A program made the position numbers and the translations under genes. From positions 43,477,668 to 43,541,667 of the forward strand of contig OZ024825.1 in the NCBI GenBank assembly GCA_964016985.1: a stretch of DNA of 64,000 nt. The letters run 5' to 3'. The stretch comes from Anodontia alba (Eukaryota; Mollusca; Bivalvia; Lucinida; Lucinidae). The notes below the pieces were generated by a model that was not told the origin of the DNA, did no database searches, and saw only the letters and a list, made by a program, of their open reading frames with translations. The first letter of the stretch is position 1. Each line of letters opens with the position of its first letter. Below are positions 1 to 14,300 of the stretch, in pieces.

Positions 1-3000
1 TGCGACAAATTGTCATTTTTGGGCATTTCACAAACTTGCATATTTTTCATCCAAATGAACAAATCTTTACATTTCAAGTGTCCTGTAGTCAACTGGTGGT
101 GATTGTCATCAATTTGAAAGACTTTTTGGAAAGTCCAAAAAATTGAAATTTTTCATGACCGCGGACCTGCGAGAAAAATGTCATTTTGGGGCATTTCACA
201 AACTTGCATATTTCTCACCCAAATGAGCATATATTTACATTTCAAGTGTCCTGTGGTCAACTGATGGTGGTTTTCATCATTTTAAAAGGCTTTTTGAAGA
301 GTCGAAAAAATTGAAGATTTTCATGACCGCGGACCTGCGACAAATTGTCATTTTTGGGCATTTCACAAACTTGCATATTTTTCATCCAAATGAACAAATC
401 TTTACATTTCAAGTGTCCTGTAGTCAACTGGTGGTGATTGTCATCAATTTGAAAGACTTTTTGGAAAGTCCAAAAAATTGAAATTTTTCATGACCGCGGA
501 CCTGCGAGAAAAATGTCATTTTGGGGCATTTCACAAACTTGCATATTTCTCACCCAAATGAGCATATATTTACATTTCAAGTGTCCTGTGGTCAACTGAT
601 GGTGGTTTTCATCATTTTAAAAGGCTTTTTGAAGAGTCGAAAAAATTGAAGATTTTCATGACCGCGGACCTGCGACAAATTGTCATTTTTGGGCATTTCA
701 CAAACTTGCATATTTTTCATCCAAATGAACAAATCTTTACATTTCAAGTGTCCTGTAGTCAACTGGTGGTGATTGTCATCAATTTGAAAGACTTTTTGGA
801 AAGTCCAAAAAATTGAAATTTTTCATGACCGCGGACCTGCGAGAAAAATGTCATTTTGGGGCATTTCACAAACTTGCATATTTCTCACCCAAATGAGCAT
901 ATATTTACATTTCAAGTGTCCTGTGGTCAACTGATGGTGGTTTTCATCATTTTAAAAGGCTTTTTGAAGAGTCGAAAAAATTGAAGATTTTCATGACCGC
1001 GGACCTGCGACAAATTGTCATTTTTGGGCATTTCACAAACTTGCATATTTTTCATCCAAATGAACAAATCTTTACATTTCAAGTGTCCTGTAGTCAACTG
1101 GTGGTGATTGTCATCAATTTGAAAGACTTTTTGGAAAGTCCAAAAAATTGAAATTTTTCATGACCGCGGACCTGCGAGAAAAATGTCATTTTGGGGCATT
1201 TCACAAACTTGCATATTTCTCACCCAAATGAGCATATATTTACATTTCAAGTGTCCTGTGGTCAACTGATGGTGGTTTTCATCATTTTAAAAGGCTTTTT
1301 GAAGAGTCGAAAAAATTGAAGATTTTCATGACCGCGGACCTGCGACAAATTGTCATTTTTGGGCATTTCACAAACTTGCATATTTTTCATCCAAATGAAC
1401 AAATCTTTACATTTCAAGTGTCCTGTAGTCAACTGGTGGTGATTGTCATCAATTTGAAAGACTTTTTGGAAAGTCCAAAAAATTGAAATTTTTCATGACC
1501 GCGGACCTGCGAGAAAAATGTCATTTTGGGGCATTTCACAAACTTGCATATTTCTCACCCAAATGAGCATATATTTACATTTCAAGTGTCCTGTGGTCAA
1601 CTGATGGTGGTTTTCATCATTTTAAAAGGCTTTTTGAAGAGTCGAAAAAATTGAAGATTTTCATGACCGCGGACCTGCGACAAATTGTCATTTTTGGGCA
1701 TTTCACAAACTTGCATATTTTTCATCCAAATGAACAAATCTTTACATTTCAAGTGTCCTGTAGTCAACTGGTGGTGATTGTCATCAATTTGAAAGACTTT
1801 TTGGAAAGTCGAAAAAATTGAAATTTTTCATGACCGCGGACCTGCGAGAAAAATGTCATTTTGGGGCATTTCACAAACTTGCATATTTCTCACCCAAATG
1901 AGCATATATTTACATTTCAAGTGTCCTGTGGTCAACTGATGGTGGTTTTCATCATTTTAAAAGGCTTTTTGAAGAGTCGAAAAAATTGAAGATTTTCATG
2001 ACCGCGGACCTGCGACAAATTGTCATTTTTGGGCATTTCACAAACTTGCATATTTTTCATCCAAATGAACAAATCTTTACATTTCAAGTGTCCTGTAGTC
2101 AACTGGTGGTGATTGTCATCAATTTGAAAGACTTTTTGGAAAGTCCAAAAAATTGAAATTTTTCATGACCGCGGACCTGCGAGAAAAATGTCATTTTGGG
2201 GCATTTCACAAACTTGCATATTTCTCACCCAAATGAGCATATATTTACATTTCAAGTGTCCTGTGGTCAACTGATGGTGGTTTTCATCATTTTAAAAGGC
2301 TTTTTGAAGAGTCGAAAAAATTGAAGATTTTCATGACCGCTGACCTGCGACAAATTGTCATTTTTGGGCATTTCACAAACTTGCATATTTTTCATCCAAA
2401 TGAACAAATCTTTACATTTCAAGTGTCCTGTAGTCAACTGGTGGTGATTGTCATCAATTTGAAAGACTTTTTGGAAAGTCCAAAAAATTGAAATTTTTCA
2501 TGACCGCGGACCTGCGAGAAAAATGTCATTTTGGGGCATTTCACAAACTTGCATATTTCTCACCCAAATGAGCATATATTTACATTTCAAGTGTCCTGTG
2601 GTCAACTGATGGTGGTTTCATCATTTTAAAAGGCTTTTTGAAGAGTCGAAAAAATTGAAGATTTTCATGACCGCGGACCTGCGACAAATTGTCATTTTTG
2701 GGCATTTCACAAACTTGCATATTTTTCATCCAAATGAACAAATCTTTACATTTCAAGTGTCCTGTAGTCAACTGGTGGTGATTGTCATCAATTTGAAAGA
2801 CTTTTTGGAAAGTCCAAAAAATTGAAATTTTTCATGACCGCGGACCTGCGAGAAAAATGTCATTTTGGGGCATTTCACAAACTTGCATATTTCTCACCCA
2901 AATGAGCATATATTTACATTTCAAGTGTCCTGTGGTCAACTGATGGTGGTTTTCATCATTTTAAAAGGCTTTTTGAAGAGTCGAAAAAATTGAAGATTTT

Positions 3001-6000
3001 CATGACCGCGGACCTGCGACAAATTGTCATTTTTGGGCATTTCACAAACTTGCATATTTTTCATCCAAATGAACAAATCTTTACATTTCAAGTGTCCTGT
3101 AGTCAACTGGTGGTGATTGTCATCAATTTGAAAGACTTTTTGGAAAGTCCAAAAAATTGAAATTTTTCATGACCGCGGACCTGCGAGAAAAATGTCATTT
3201 TGGGGCATTTCACAAACTTGCATATTTCTCACCCAAATGAGCATATATTTACATTTCAAGTGTCCTGTGGTCAACTGATGGTGGTTTTCATCATTTTAAA
3301 AGGCTTTTTGAAGAGTCGAAAAAATTGAAGATTTTCATGACCGCGGACCTGCGACAAATTGTCATTTTTGGGCATTTCACAAACTTGCATATTTTTCATC
3401 CAAATGAACAAATCTTTACATTTCAAGTGTCCTGTAGTCAACTGGTGGTGATTGTCATCAATTTGAAAGACTTTTTGGAAAGTCCAAAAAATTGAAATTT
3501 TTCATGACCGCGGACCTGCGAGAAAAATGTCATTTTGGGGCATTTCACAAACTTGCATATTTCTCACCCAAATGAGCATATATTTACATTTCAAGTGTCC
3601 TGTGGTCAACTGATGGTGGTTTTCATCATTTTAAAAGGCTTTTTGAAGAGTCGAAAAAATTGAAGATTTTCATGACCGCGGACCTGCGACAAATTGTCAT
3701 TTTTGGGCATTTCACAAACTTGCATATTTTTCATCCAAATGAACAAATCTTTACATTTCAAGTGTCCTGTAGTCAACTGGTGGTGATTGTCATCAATTTG
3801 AAAGACTTTTTGGAAAGTCCAAAAAATTGAAATTTTTCATGACCGCGGACCTGCGAGAAAAATGTCATTTTGGGGCATTTCACAAACTTGCATATTTCTC
3901 ACCCAAATGAGCATATATTTACATTTCAAGTGTCCTGTGGTCAACTGATGGTGGTTTTCATCATTTTAAAAGGCTTTTTGAAGAGTCGAAAAAATTGAAG
4001 ATTTTCATGACCGCGGACCTGCGACAAATTGTCATTTTTGGGCATTTCACAAACTTGCATATTTTTCATCCAAATGAACAAATCTTTACATTTCAAGTGT
4101 CCTGTAGTCAACTGGTGGTGATTGTCATCAATTTGAAAGACTTTTTGGAAAGTCCAAAAAATTGAAATTTTTCATGACCGCGGACCTGCGAGAAAAATGT
4201 CATTTTGGGGCATTTCACAAACTTGCATATTTCTCACCCAAATGAGCATATATTTACATTTCAAGTGTCCTGTGGTCAACTGATGGTGGTTTTCATCATT
4301 TTAAAAGGCTTTTTGAAGAGTCGAAAAAATTGAAGATTTTCATGACCGCGGACCTGCGACAAATTGTCATTTTTGGGCATTTCACAAACTTGCATATTTT
4401 TCATCCAAATGAACAAATCTTTACATTTCAAGTGTCCTGTAGTCAACTGGTGGTGATTGTCATCAATTTGAAAGACTTTTTGGAAAGTCCAAAAAATTGA
4501 AATTTTTCATGACCGCGGACCTGCGAGAAAAATGTCATTTTGGGGCATTTCACAAACTTGCATATTTCTCACCCAAATGAGCATATATTTACATTTCAAG
4601 TGTCCTGTGGTCAACTGATGGTGGTTTTCATCATTTTAAAAGGCTTTTTGAAGAGTCGAAAAAATTGAAGATTTTCATGACCGCGGACCTGCGACAAATT
4701 GTCATTTTTGGGCATTTCACAAACTTGCATATTTTTCATCCAAATGAACAAATCTTTACATTTCAAGTGTCCTGTAGTCAACTGGTGGTGATTGTCATCA
4801 ATTTGAAAGACTTTTTGGAAAGTCCAAAAAATTGAAATTTTTCATGACCGCGGACCTGCGAGAAAAATGTCATTTTGGGGCATTTCACAAACTTGCATAT
4901 TTCTCACCCAAATGAGCATATATTTACATTTCAAGTGTCCTGTGGTCAACTGATGGTGGTTTTCATCATTTTAAAAGGCTTTTTGAAGAGTCGAAAAAAT
5001 TGAAGATTTTCATGACCGCGGACCTGCGACAAATTGTCATTTTTGGGCATTTCACAAACTTGCATATTTTTCATCCAAATGAACAAATCTTTACATTTCA
5101 AGTGTCCTGTAGTCAACTGGTGGTGATTGTCATCAATTTGAAAGACTTTTTGGAAAGTCCAAAAAATTGAAATTTTTCATGACCGCGGACCTGCGAGAAA
5201 AATGTCATTTTGGGGCATTTCACAAACTTGCATATTTCTCACCCAAATGAGCATATATTTACATTTCAAGTGTCCTGTGGTCAACTGATGGTGGTTTTCA
5301 TCATTTTAAAAGGCTTTTTGAAGAGTCGAAAAAATTGAAGATTTTCATGACCGCGGACCTGCGACAAATTGTCATTTTTGGGCATTTCACAAACTTGCAT
5401 ATTTTTCATCCAAATGAACAAATCTTTACATTTCAAGTGTCCTGTAGTCAACTGGTGGTGATTGTCATCAATTTGAAAGACTTTTTGGAAAGTCCAAAAA
5501 ATTGAAATTTTTCATGACCGCGGACCTGCGAGAAAAATGTCATTTTGGGGCATTTCACAAACTTGCATATTTCTCACCCAAATGAGCATATATTTACATT
5601 TCAAGTGTCCTGTGGTCAACTGATGGTGGTTTTCATCATTTTAAAAGGCTTTTTGAAGAGTCGAAAAAATTGAAGATTTTCATGACCGCGGACCTGCGAC
5701 AAATTGTCATTTTTGGGCATTTCACAAACTTGCATATTTTTCATCCAAATGAACAAATCTTTACATTTCAAGTGTCCTGTAGTCAACTGGTGGTGATTGT
5801 CATCAATTTGAAAGACTTTTTGGAAAGTCCAAAAAATTGAAATTTTTCATGACCGCGGACCTGCGAGAAAAATGTCATTTTGGGGCATTTCACAAACTTG
5901 CATATTTCTCACCCAAATGAGCATATATTTACATTTCAAGTGTCCTGTGGTCAACTGATGGTGGTTTTCATCATTTTAAAAGGCTTTTTGAAGAGTCGAA

Positions 6001-8155
6001 AAAATTGAAGATTTTCATGACCGCGGACCTGCGACAAATTGTCATTTTTGGGCATTTCACAAACTTGCATATTTTTCATCCAAATGAACAAATCTTTACA
6101 TTTCAAGTGTCCTGTAGTCAACTGGTGGTGATTGTCATCAATTTGAAAGACTTTTTGGAAAGTCCAAAAAATTGAAATTTTTCATGACCGCGGACCTGCG
6201 AGAAAAATGTCATTTTGGGGCATTTCACAAACTTGCATATTTCTCACCCAAATGAGCATATATTTACATTTCAAGTGTCCTGTGGTCAACTGATGGTGGT
6301 TTTCATCATTTTAAAAGGCTTTTTGAAGAGTCGAAAAAATTGAAGATTTTCATGACCGCGGACCTGCGACAAATTGTCATTTTTGGGCATTTCACAAACT
6401 TGCATATTTTTCATCCAAATGAACAAATCTTTACATTTCAAGTGTCCTGTAGTCAACTGGTGGTGATTGTCATCAATTTGAAAGACTTTTTGGAAAGTCC
6501 AAAAAATTGAAATTTTTCATGACCGCGGACCTGCGAGAAAAATGTCATTTTGGGGCATTTCACAAACTTGCATATTTCTCACCCAAATGAGCATATATTT
6601 ACATTTCAAGTGTCCTGTGGTCAACTGATGGTGGTTTTCATCATTTTAAAAGGCTTTTTGAAGAGTCGAAAAAATTGAAGATTTTCATGACCGCGGACCT
6701 GCGACAAATTGTCATTTTTGGGCATTTCACAAACTTGCATATTTTTCATCCAAATGAACAAATCTTTACATTTCAAGTGTCCTGTAGTCAACTGGTGGTG
6801 ATTGTCATCAATTTGAAAGACTTTTTGGAAAGTCCAAAAAATTGAAATTTTTCATGACCGCGGACCTGCGAGAAAAATGTCATTTTGGGGCATTTCACAA
6901 ACTTGCATATTTCTCACCCAAATGAGCATATATTTACATTTCAAGTGTCCTGTGGTCAACTGATGGTGGTTTTCATCATTTTAAAAGGCTTTTTGAAGAG
7001 TCGAAAAAATTGAAGATTTTCATGACCGCGGACCTGCGACAAATTGTCATTTTTGGGCATTTCACAAACTTGCATATTTTTCATCCAAATGAACAAATCT
7101 TTACATTTCAAGTGTCCTGTAGTCAACTGGTGGTGATTGTCATCAATTTGAAAGACTTTTTGGAAAGTCCAAAAAATTGAAATTTTTCATGACCGCGGAC
7201 CTGCGAGAAAAATGTCATTTTGGGGCATTTCACAAACTTGCATATTTCTCACCCAAATGAGCATATATTTACATTTCAAGTGTCCTGTGGTCAACTGATG
7301 GTGGTTTTCATCATTTTAAAAGGCTTTTTGAAGAGTCGAAAAAATTGAAGATTTTCATGACCGCGGACCTGCGACAAATTGTCATTTTTGGGCATTTCAC
7401 AAACTTGCATATTTTTCATCCAAATGAACAAATCTTTACATTTCAAGTGTCCTGTAGTCAACTGGTGGTGATTGTCATCAATTTGAAAGACTTTTTGGAA
7501 AGTCCAAAAAATTGAAATTTTTCATGACCGCGGACCTGCGAGAAAAATGTCATTTTGGGGCATTTCACAAACTTGCATATTTCTCACCCAAATGAGCATA
7601 TATTTACATTTCAAGTGTCCTGTGGTCAACTGATGGTGGTTTTCATCATTTTAAAAGGCTTTTTGAAGAGTCGAAAAAATTGAAGATTTTCATGACCGCG
7701 GACCTGCGACAAATTGTCATTTTTGGGCATTTCACAAACTTGCATATTTTTCATCCAAATGAACAAATCTTTACATTTCAAGTGTCCTGTAGTCAACTGG
7801 TGGTGATTGTCATCAATTTGAAAGACTTTATACTCAGTGGCAAAAATTGAAATTTTTCATGACCGCGGACCTGCGAGAAAAATGTCATTTTGGGGCATTT
7901 CACAAACTTGCATATTTCTCACCCAAATGAGCATATATTTACATTTCAAGTGTCCTGTGGTCAACTGATGGTGGTTTTCATCATTTTAAAAGGCTTTTTG
8001 AAGAGTCGAAAAATTGAAGATTTTCATGACCGCGGACCTGCGACAAATTGTCATTTTTGGGCATTTCACAAACTTGCATATTTTTCATCCAAATGAACAA
8101 ATCTTTACATTTCAAGTGTCCTGTAGTCAACTGGTGGTGATTGTCATCAATTTGA
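1..8155 (+). repeat. Satellite array, subfamily I (335-bp dimeric unit)
   Basis: About 24 head-to-tail copies of a 335-bp unit. Each unit is two related monomers: A (167 bp, begins tgcgacaaattgtc) and B (168 bp, begins tgcgagaaaaatgtc). A and B are alike at roughly four in five positions, and both end in the GC-rich block catgaccgcggacc with a SacII-type ccgcgg core. Copies are nearly identical. Visible exceptions are a base change at 1811, a changed ccgcgg at 2341, a one-base loss near 2617, a 12-bp substitution cluster at 7830-7841 and a one-base loss near 8012. Diagnostic bases are tagtcaactggtggtgattgtc in A and cattttggggc in B. Short open frames on both strands recur once per unit as a by-product of the repeat. 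The array runs off the left edge. Confidence 0.98.
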
Positions 8156-8355
8156 NNNNNNNNNNNNNNNNNNNNNNNNNNNNNNNNNNNNNNNNNNNNN
8201 NNNNNNNNNNNNNNNNNNNNNNNNNNNNNNNNNNNNNNNNNNNNNNNNNNNNNNNNNNNNNNNNNNNNNNNNNNNNNNNNNNNNNNNNNNNNNNNNNNNN
8301 NNNNNNNNNNNNNNNNNNNNNNNNNNNNNNNNNNNNNNNNNNNNNNNNNNNNNNN
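8156..8355. other. Assembly gap (200 N)
   Basis: Exactly 200 unknown bases inside the satellite. The round number suggests a placeholder gap rather than a measured distance. The left side is subfamily I and the right side is subfamily II, so the true transition and an unknown number of units are hidden here. Confidence 0.97.
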
Positions 8356-11300
8356 CTGTGGTCAACTGATGGTGGTTTTCATCATTTTAAAAGGCTTTTT
8401 GAAGAGTCGAAAAAATTGAAGATTTTCATGACCGCGGACCTGCGACAAATGGTCATTTTTGGGCATTTCACAAACTTGCATATTTTTCATCCAAATGAAC
8501 AAATCTTTACATTTCAAGTGTCCTGTAATCAACTGGTGGTGATTTTCATCAATTTGAAAGACTTTTTGGAAAGTCCAAAAAAATTGAAATTTTTCATGAC
8601 CGCGGACCTGCGAGAAAAATGTCATTTTTGGGCATTTCACAAACTTGCATATTTCTCACCCAAATGAGCATATATTTACATTTCAAGTGTCCTGTGGTCA
8701 ACTGATGGTGGTTTTCATCATTTTAAAAGGCTTTTTGAAGAGTCGAAAAAATTGAAGATTTTCATGACCGCGGACCTGCGAGAAAAATGTCATTTTTGGG
8801 CATTTCACAAACTTGCATATTTCTCACCCAAATGAGCATATATTTACATTTCAAGTGTCCTGTGGTCAACTGATGGTGGTTTTCATCATTTTAAAAGGCT
8901 TTTTGAAGAGTCGAAAAAATTGAAGATTTTCATGACCGCGGACCTGCGACAAATGGTCATTTTTGGGCATTTCACAAACTTGCATATTTTTCATCCAAAT
9001 GAACAAATCTTTACATTTCAAGTGTCCTGTAATCAACTGGTGGTGATTTTCATCAATTTGAAAGACTTTTTGGAAAGTCCAAAAAAATTGAAATTTTTCA
9101 TGACCGCGGACCTGCGAGAAAAATGTCATTTTTGGGCATTTCACAAACTTGCATATTTCTCACCCAAATGAGCATATATTTACATTTCAAGTGTCCTGTG
9201 GTCAACTGATGGTGGTTTTCATCATTTTAAAAGGCTTTTTGAAGAGTCGAAAAAATTGAAGATTTTCATGACCGCGGACCTGCGACAAATTGTCATTTTT
9301 GGGCATTTCACAAACTTGCATATTTTTCATCCAAATGAACAAATCTTTACATTTCAAGTGTCCTGTAATCAACTGGTGGTGATTTTCATCAATTTGAAAG
9401 ACTTTTTGGAAAGTCCAAAAAAATTGAAATTTTTCATGACCGCGGACCTGCGAGAAAAATGTCATTTTTGGGCATTTCACAAACTTGCATATTTCTCACC
9501 CAAATGAGCATATATTTACATTTCAAGTGTCCTGTGGTCAACTGATGGTGGTTTTCATCATTTTAAAAGGCTTTTTGAAGAGTCGAAAAAATTGAAGATT
9601 TTCATGACCGCGGACCTGCGACAAATTGTCATTTTTGGGCATTTCACAAACTTGCATATTTTTCATCCAAATGAACAAATCTTTACATTTCAAGTGTCCT
9701 GTAATCAACTGGTGGTGATTTTCATCAATTTGAAAGACTTTTTGGAAAGTCCAAAAAAATTGAAATTTTTCATGACCGCGGACCTGCGAGAAAAATGTCA
9801 TTTTTGGGCATTTCACAAACTTGCATATTTCTCACCCAAATGAGCATATATTTACATTTCAAGTGTCCTGTGGTCAACTGATGGTGGTTTTCATCATTTT
9901 AAAAGGCTTTTTGAAGAGTCGAAAAAATTGAAGATTTTCATGACCGCGGACCTGCGACAAATTGTCATTTTTGGGCATTTCACAAACTTGCATATTTTTC
10001 ATCCAAATGAACAAATCTTTACATTTCAAGTGTCCTGTAATCAACTGGTGGTGATTTTCATCAATTTGAAAGACTTTTTGGAAAGTCCAAAAAAATTGAA
10101 ATTTTTCATGACCGCGGACCTGCGAGAAAAATGTCATTTTTGGGCATTTCACAAACTTGCATATTTCTCACCCAAATGAGCATATATTTACATTTCAAGT
10201 GTCCTGTGGTCAACTGATGGTGGTTTTCATCATTTTAAAAGGCTTTTTGAAGAGTCGAAAAAATTGAAGATTTTCATGACCGCGGACCTGCGACAAATTG
10301 TCATTTTTGGGCATTTCACAAACTTGCATATTTTTCATCCAAATGAACAAATCTTTACATTTCAAGTGTCCTGTAATCAACTGGTGGTGATTTTCATCAA
10401 TTTGAAAGACTTTTTGGAAAGTCCAAAAAAATTGAAATTTTTCATGACCGCGGACCTGCGAGAAAAATGTCATTTTTGGGCATTTCACAAACTTGCATAT
10501 TTCTCACCCAAATGAGCATATATTTACATTTCAAGTGTCCTGTGGTCAACTGATGGTGGTTTTCATCATTTTAAAAGGCTTTTTGAAGAGTCGAAAAAAT
10601 TGAAGATTTTCATGACCGCGGACCTGCGACAAATTGTCATTTTTGGGCATTTCACAAACTTGCATATTTTTCATCCAAATGAACAAATCTTTACATTTCA
10701 AGTGTCCTGTAATCAACTGGTGGTGATTTTCATCAATTTGAAAGACTTTTTGGAAAGTCCAAAAAAATTGAAATTTTTCATGACCGCGGACCTGCGAGAA
10801 AAATGTCATTTTTGGGCATTTCACAAACTTGCATATTTCTCACCCAAATGAGCATATATTTACATTTCAAGTGTCCTGTGGTCAACTGATGGTGGTTTTC
10901 ATCATTTTAAAAGGCTTTTTGAAGAGTCGAAAAAATTGAAGATTTTCATGACCGCGGACCTGCGACAAATTGTCATTTTTGGGCATTTCACAAACTTGCA
11001 TATTTTTCATCCAAATGAACAAATCTTTACATTTCAAGTGTCCTGTAATCAACTGGTGGTGATTTTCATCAATTTGAAAGACTTTTTGGAAAGTCCAAAA
11101 AAATTGAAATTTTTCATGACCGCGGACCTGCGAGAAAAATGTCATTTTTGGGCATTTCACAAACTTGCATATTTCTCACCCAAATGAGCATATATTTACA
11201 TTTCAAGTGTCCTGTGGTCAACTGATGGTGGTTTTCATCATTTTAAAAGGCTTTTTGAAGAGTCGAAAAAATTGAAGATTTTCATGACCGCGGACCTGCG

Positions 11301-14300
11301 ACAAATTGTCATTTTTGGGCATTTCACAAACTTGCATATTTTTCATCCAAATGAACAAATCTTTACATTTCAAGTGTCCTGTAATCAACTGGTGGTGATT
11401 TTCATCAATTTGAAAGACTTTTTGGAAAGTCCAAAAAAATTGAAATTTTTCATGACCGCGGACCTGCGAGAAAAATGTCATTTTTGGGCATTTCACAAAC
11501 TTGCATATTTCTCACCCAAATGAGCATATATTTACATTTCAAGTGTCCTGTGGTCAACTGATGGTGGTTTTCATCATTTTAAAAGGCTTTTTGAAGAGTC
11601 GAAAAAATTGAAGATTTTCATGACCGCGGACCTGCGACAAATTGTCATTTTTGGGCATTTCACAAACTTGCATATTTTTCATCCAAATGAACAAATCTTT
11701 ACATTTCAAGTGTCCTGTAATCAACTGGTGGTGATTTTCATCAATTTGAAAGACTTTTTGGAAAGTCCAAAAAAATTGAAATTTTTCATGACCGCGGACC
11801 TGCGAGAAAAATGTCATTTTTGGGCATTTCACAAACTTGCATATTTCTCACCCAAATGAGCATATATTTACATTTCAAGTGTCCTGTGGTCAACTGATGG
11901 TGGTTTTCATCATTTTAAAAGGCTTTTTGAAGAGTCGAAAAAATTGAAGATTTTCATGACCGCGGACCTGCGACAAATTGTCATTTTTGGGCATTTCACA
12001 AACTTGCATATTTTTCATCCAAATGAACAAATCTTTACATTTCAAGTGTCCTGTAATCAACTGGTGGTGATTTTCATCAATTTGAAAGACTTTTTGGAAA
12101 GTCCAAAAAAATTGAAATTTTTCATGACCGCGGACCTGCGAGAAAAATGTCATTTTTGGGCATTTCACAAACTTGCATATTTCTCACCCAAATGAGCATA
12201 TATTTACATTTCAAGTGTCCTGTGGTCAACTGATGGTGGTTTTCATCATTTTAAAAGGCTTTTTGAAGAGTCGAAAAAATTGAAGATTTTCATGACCGCG
12301 GACCTGCGACAAATTGTCATTTTTGGGCATTTCACAAACTTGCATATTTTTCATCCAAATGAACAAATCTTTACATTTCAAGTGTCCTGTAATCAACTGG
12401 TGGTGATTTTCATCAATTTGAAAGACTTTTTGGAAAGTCCAAAAAAATTGAAATTTTTCATGACCGCGGACCTGCGAGAAAAATGTCATTTTTGGGCATT
12501 TCACAAACTTGCATATTTCTCACCCAAATGAGCATATATTTACATTTCAAGTGTCCTGTGGTCAACTGATGGTGGTTTTCATCATTTTAAAAGGCTTTTT
12601 GAAGAGTCGAAAAAATTGAAGATTTTCATGACCGCGGACCTGCGACAAATTGTCATTTTTGGGCATTTCACAAACTTGCATATTTTTCATCCAAATGAAC
12701 AAATCTTTACATTTCAAGTGTCCTGTAATCAACTGGTGGTGATTTTCATCAATTTGAAAGACTTTTTGGAAAGTCCAAAAAAATTGAAATTTTTCATGAC
12801 CGCGGACCTGCGAGAAAAATGTCATTTTTGGGCATTTCACAAACTTGCATATTTCTCACCCAAATGAGCATATATTTACATTTCAAGTGTCCTGTGGTCA
12901 ACTGATGGTGGTTTTCATCATTTTAAAAGGCTTTTTGAAGAGTCGAAAAAATTGAAGATTTTCATGACCGCGGACCTGCGACAAATTGTCATTTTTGGGC
13001 ATTTCACAAACTTGCATATTTTTCATCCAAATGAACAAATCTTTACATTTCAAGTGTCCTGTAATCAACTGGTGGTGATTTTCATCAATTTGAAAGACTT
13101 TTTGGAAAGTCCAAAAAAATTGAAATTTTTCATGACCGCGGACCTGCGAGAAAAATGTCATTTTTGGGCATTTCACAAACTTGCATATTTCTCACCCAAA
13201 TGAGCATATATTTACATTTCAAGTGTCCTGTGGTCAACTGATGGTGGTTTTCATCATTTTAAAAGGCTTTTTGAAGAGTCGAAAAAATTGAAGATTTTCA
13301 TGACCGCGGACCTGCGACAAATTGTCATTTTTGGGCATTTCACAAACTTGCATATTTTTCATCCAAATGAACAAATCTTTACATTTCAAGTGTCCTGTAA
13401 TCAACTGGTGGTGATTTTCATCAATTTGAAAGACTTTTTGGAAAGTCCAAAAAAATTGAAATTTTTCATGACCGCGGACCTGCGAGAAAAATGTCATTTT
13501 TGGGCATTTCACAAACTTGCATATTTCTCACCCAAATGAGCATATATTTACATTTCAAGTGTCCTGTGGTCAACTGATGGTGGTTTTCATCATTTTAAAA
13601 GGCTTTTTGAAGAGTCGAAAAAATTGAAGATTTTCATGACCGCGGACCTGCGACAAATTGTCATTTTTGGGCATTTCACAAACTTGCATATTTTTCATCC
13701 AAATGAACAAATCTTTACATTTCAAGTGTCCTGTAATCAACTGGTGGTGATTTTCATCAATTTGAAAGACTTTTTGGAAAGTCCAAAAAAATTGAAATTT
13801 TTCATGACCGCGGACCTGCGAGAAAAATGTCATTTTTGGGCATTTCACAAACTTGCATATTTCTCACCCAAATGAGCATATATTTACATTTCAAGTGTCC
13901 TGTGGTCAACTGATGGTGGTTTTCATCATTTTAAAAGGCTTTTTGAAGAGTCGAAAAAATTGAAGATTTTCATGACCGCGGACCTGCGACAAATTGTCAT
14001 TTTTGGGCATTTCACAAACTTGCATATTTTTCATCCAAATGAACAAATCTTTACATTTCAAGTGTCCTGTAATCAACTGGTGGTGATTTTCATCAATTTG
14101 AAAGACTTTTTGGAAAGTCCAAAAAAATTGAAATTTTTCATGACCGCGGACCTGCGAGAAAAATGTCATTTTTGGGCATTTCACAAACTTGCATATTTCT
14201 CACCCAAATGAGCATATATTTACATTTCAAGTGTCCTGTGGTCAACTGATGGTGGTTTTCATCATTTTAAAAGGCTTTTTGAAGAGTCGAAAAAATTGAA

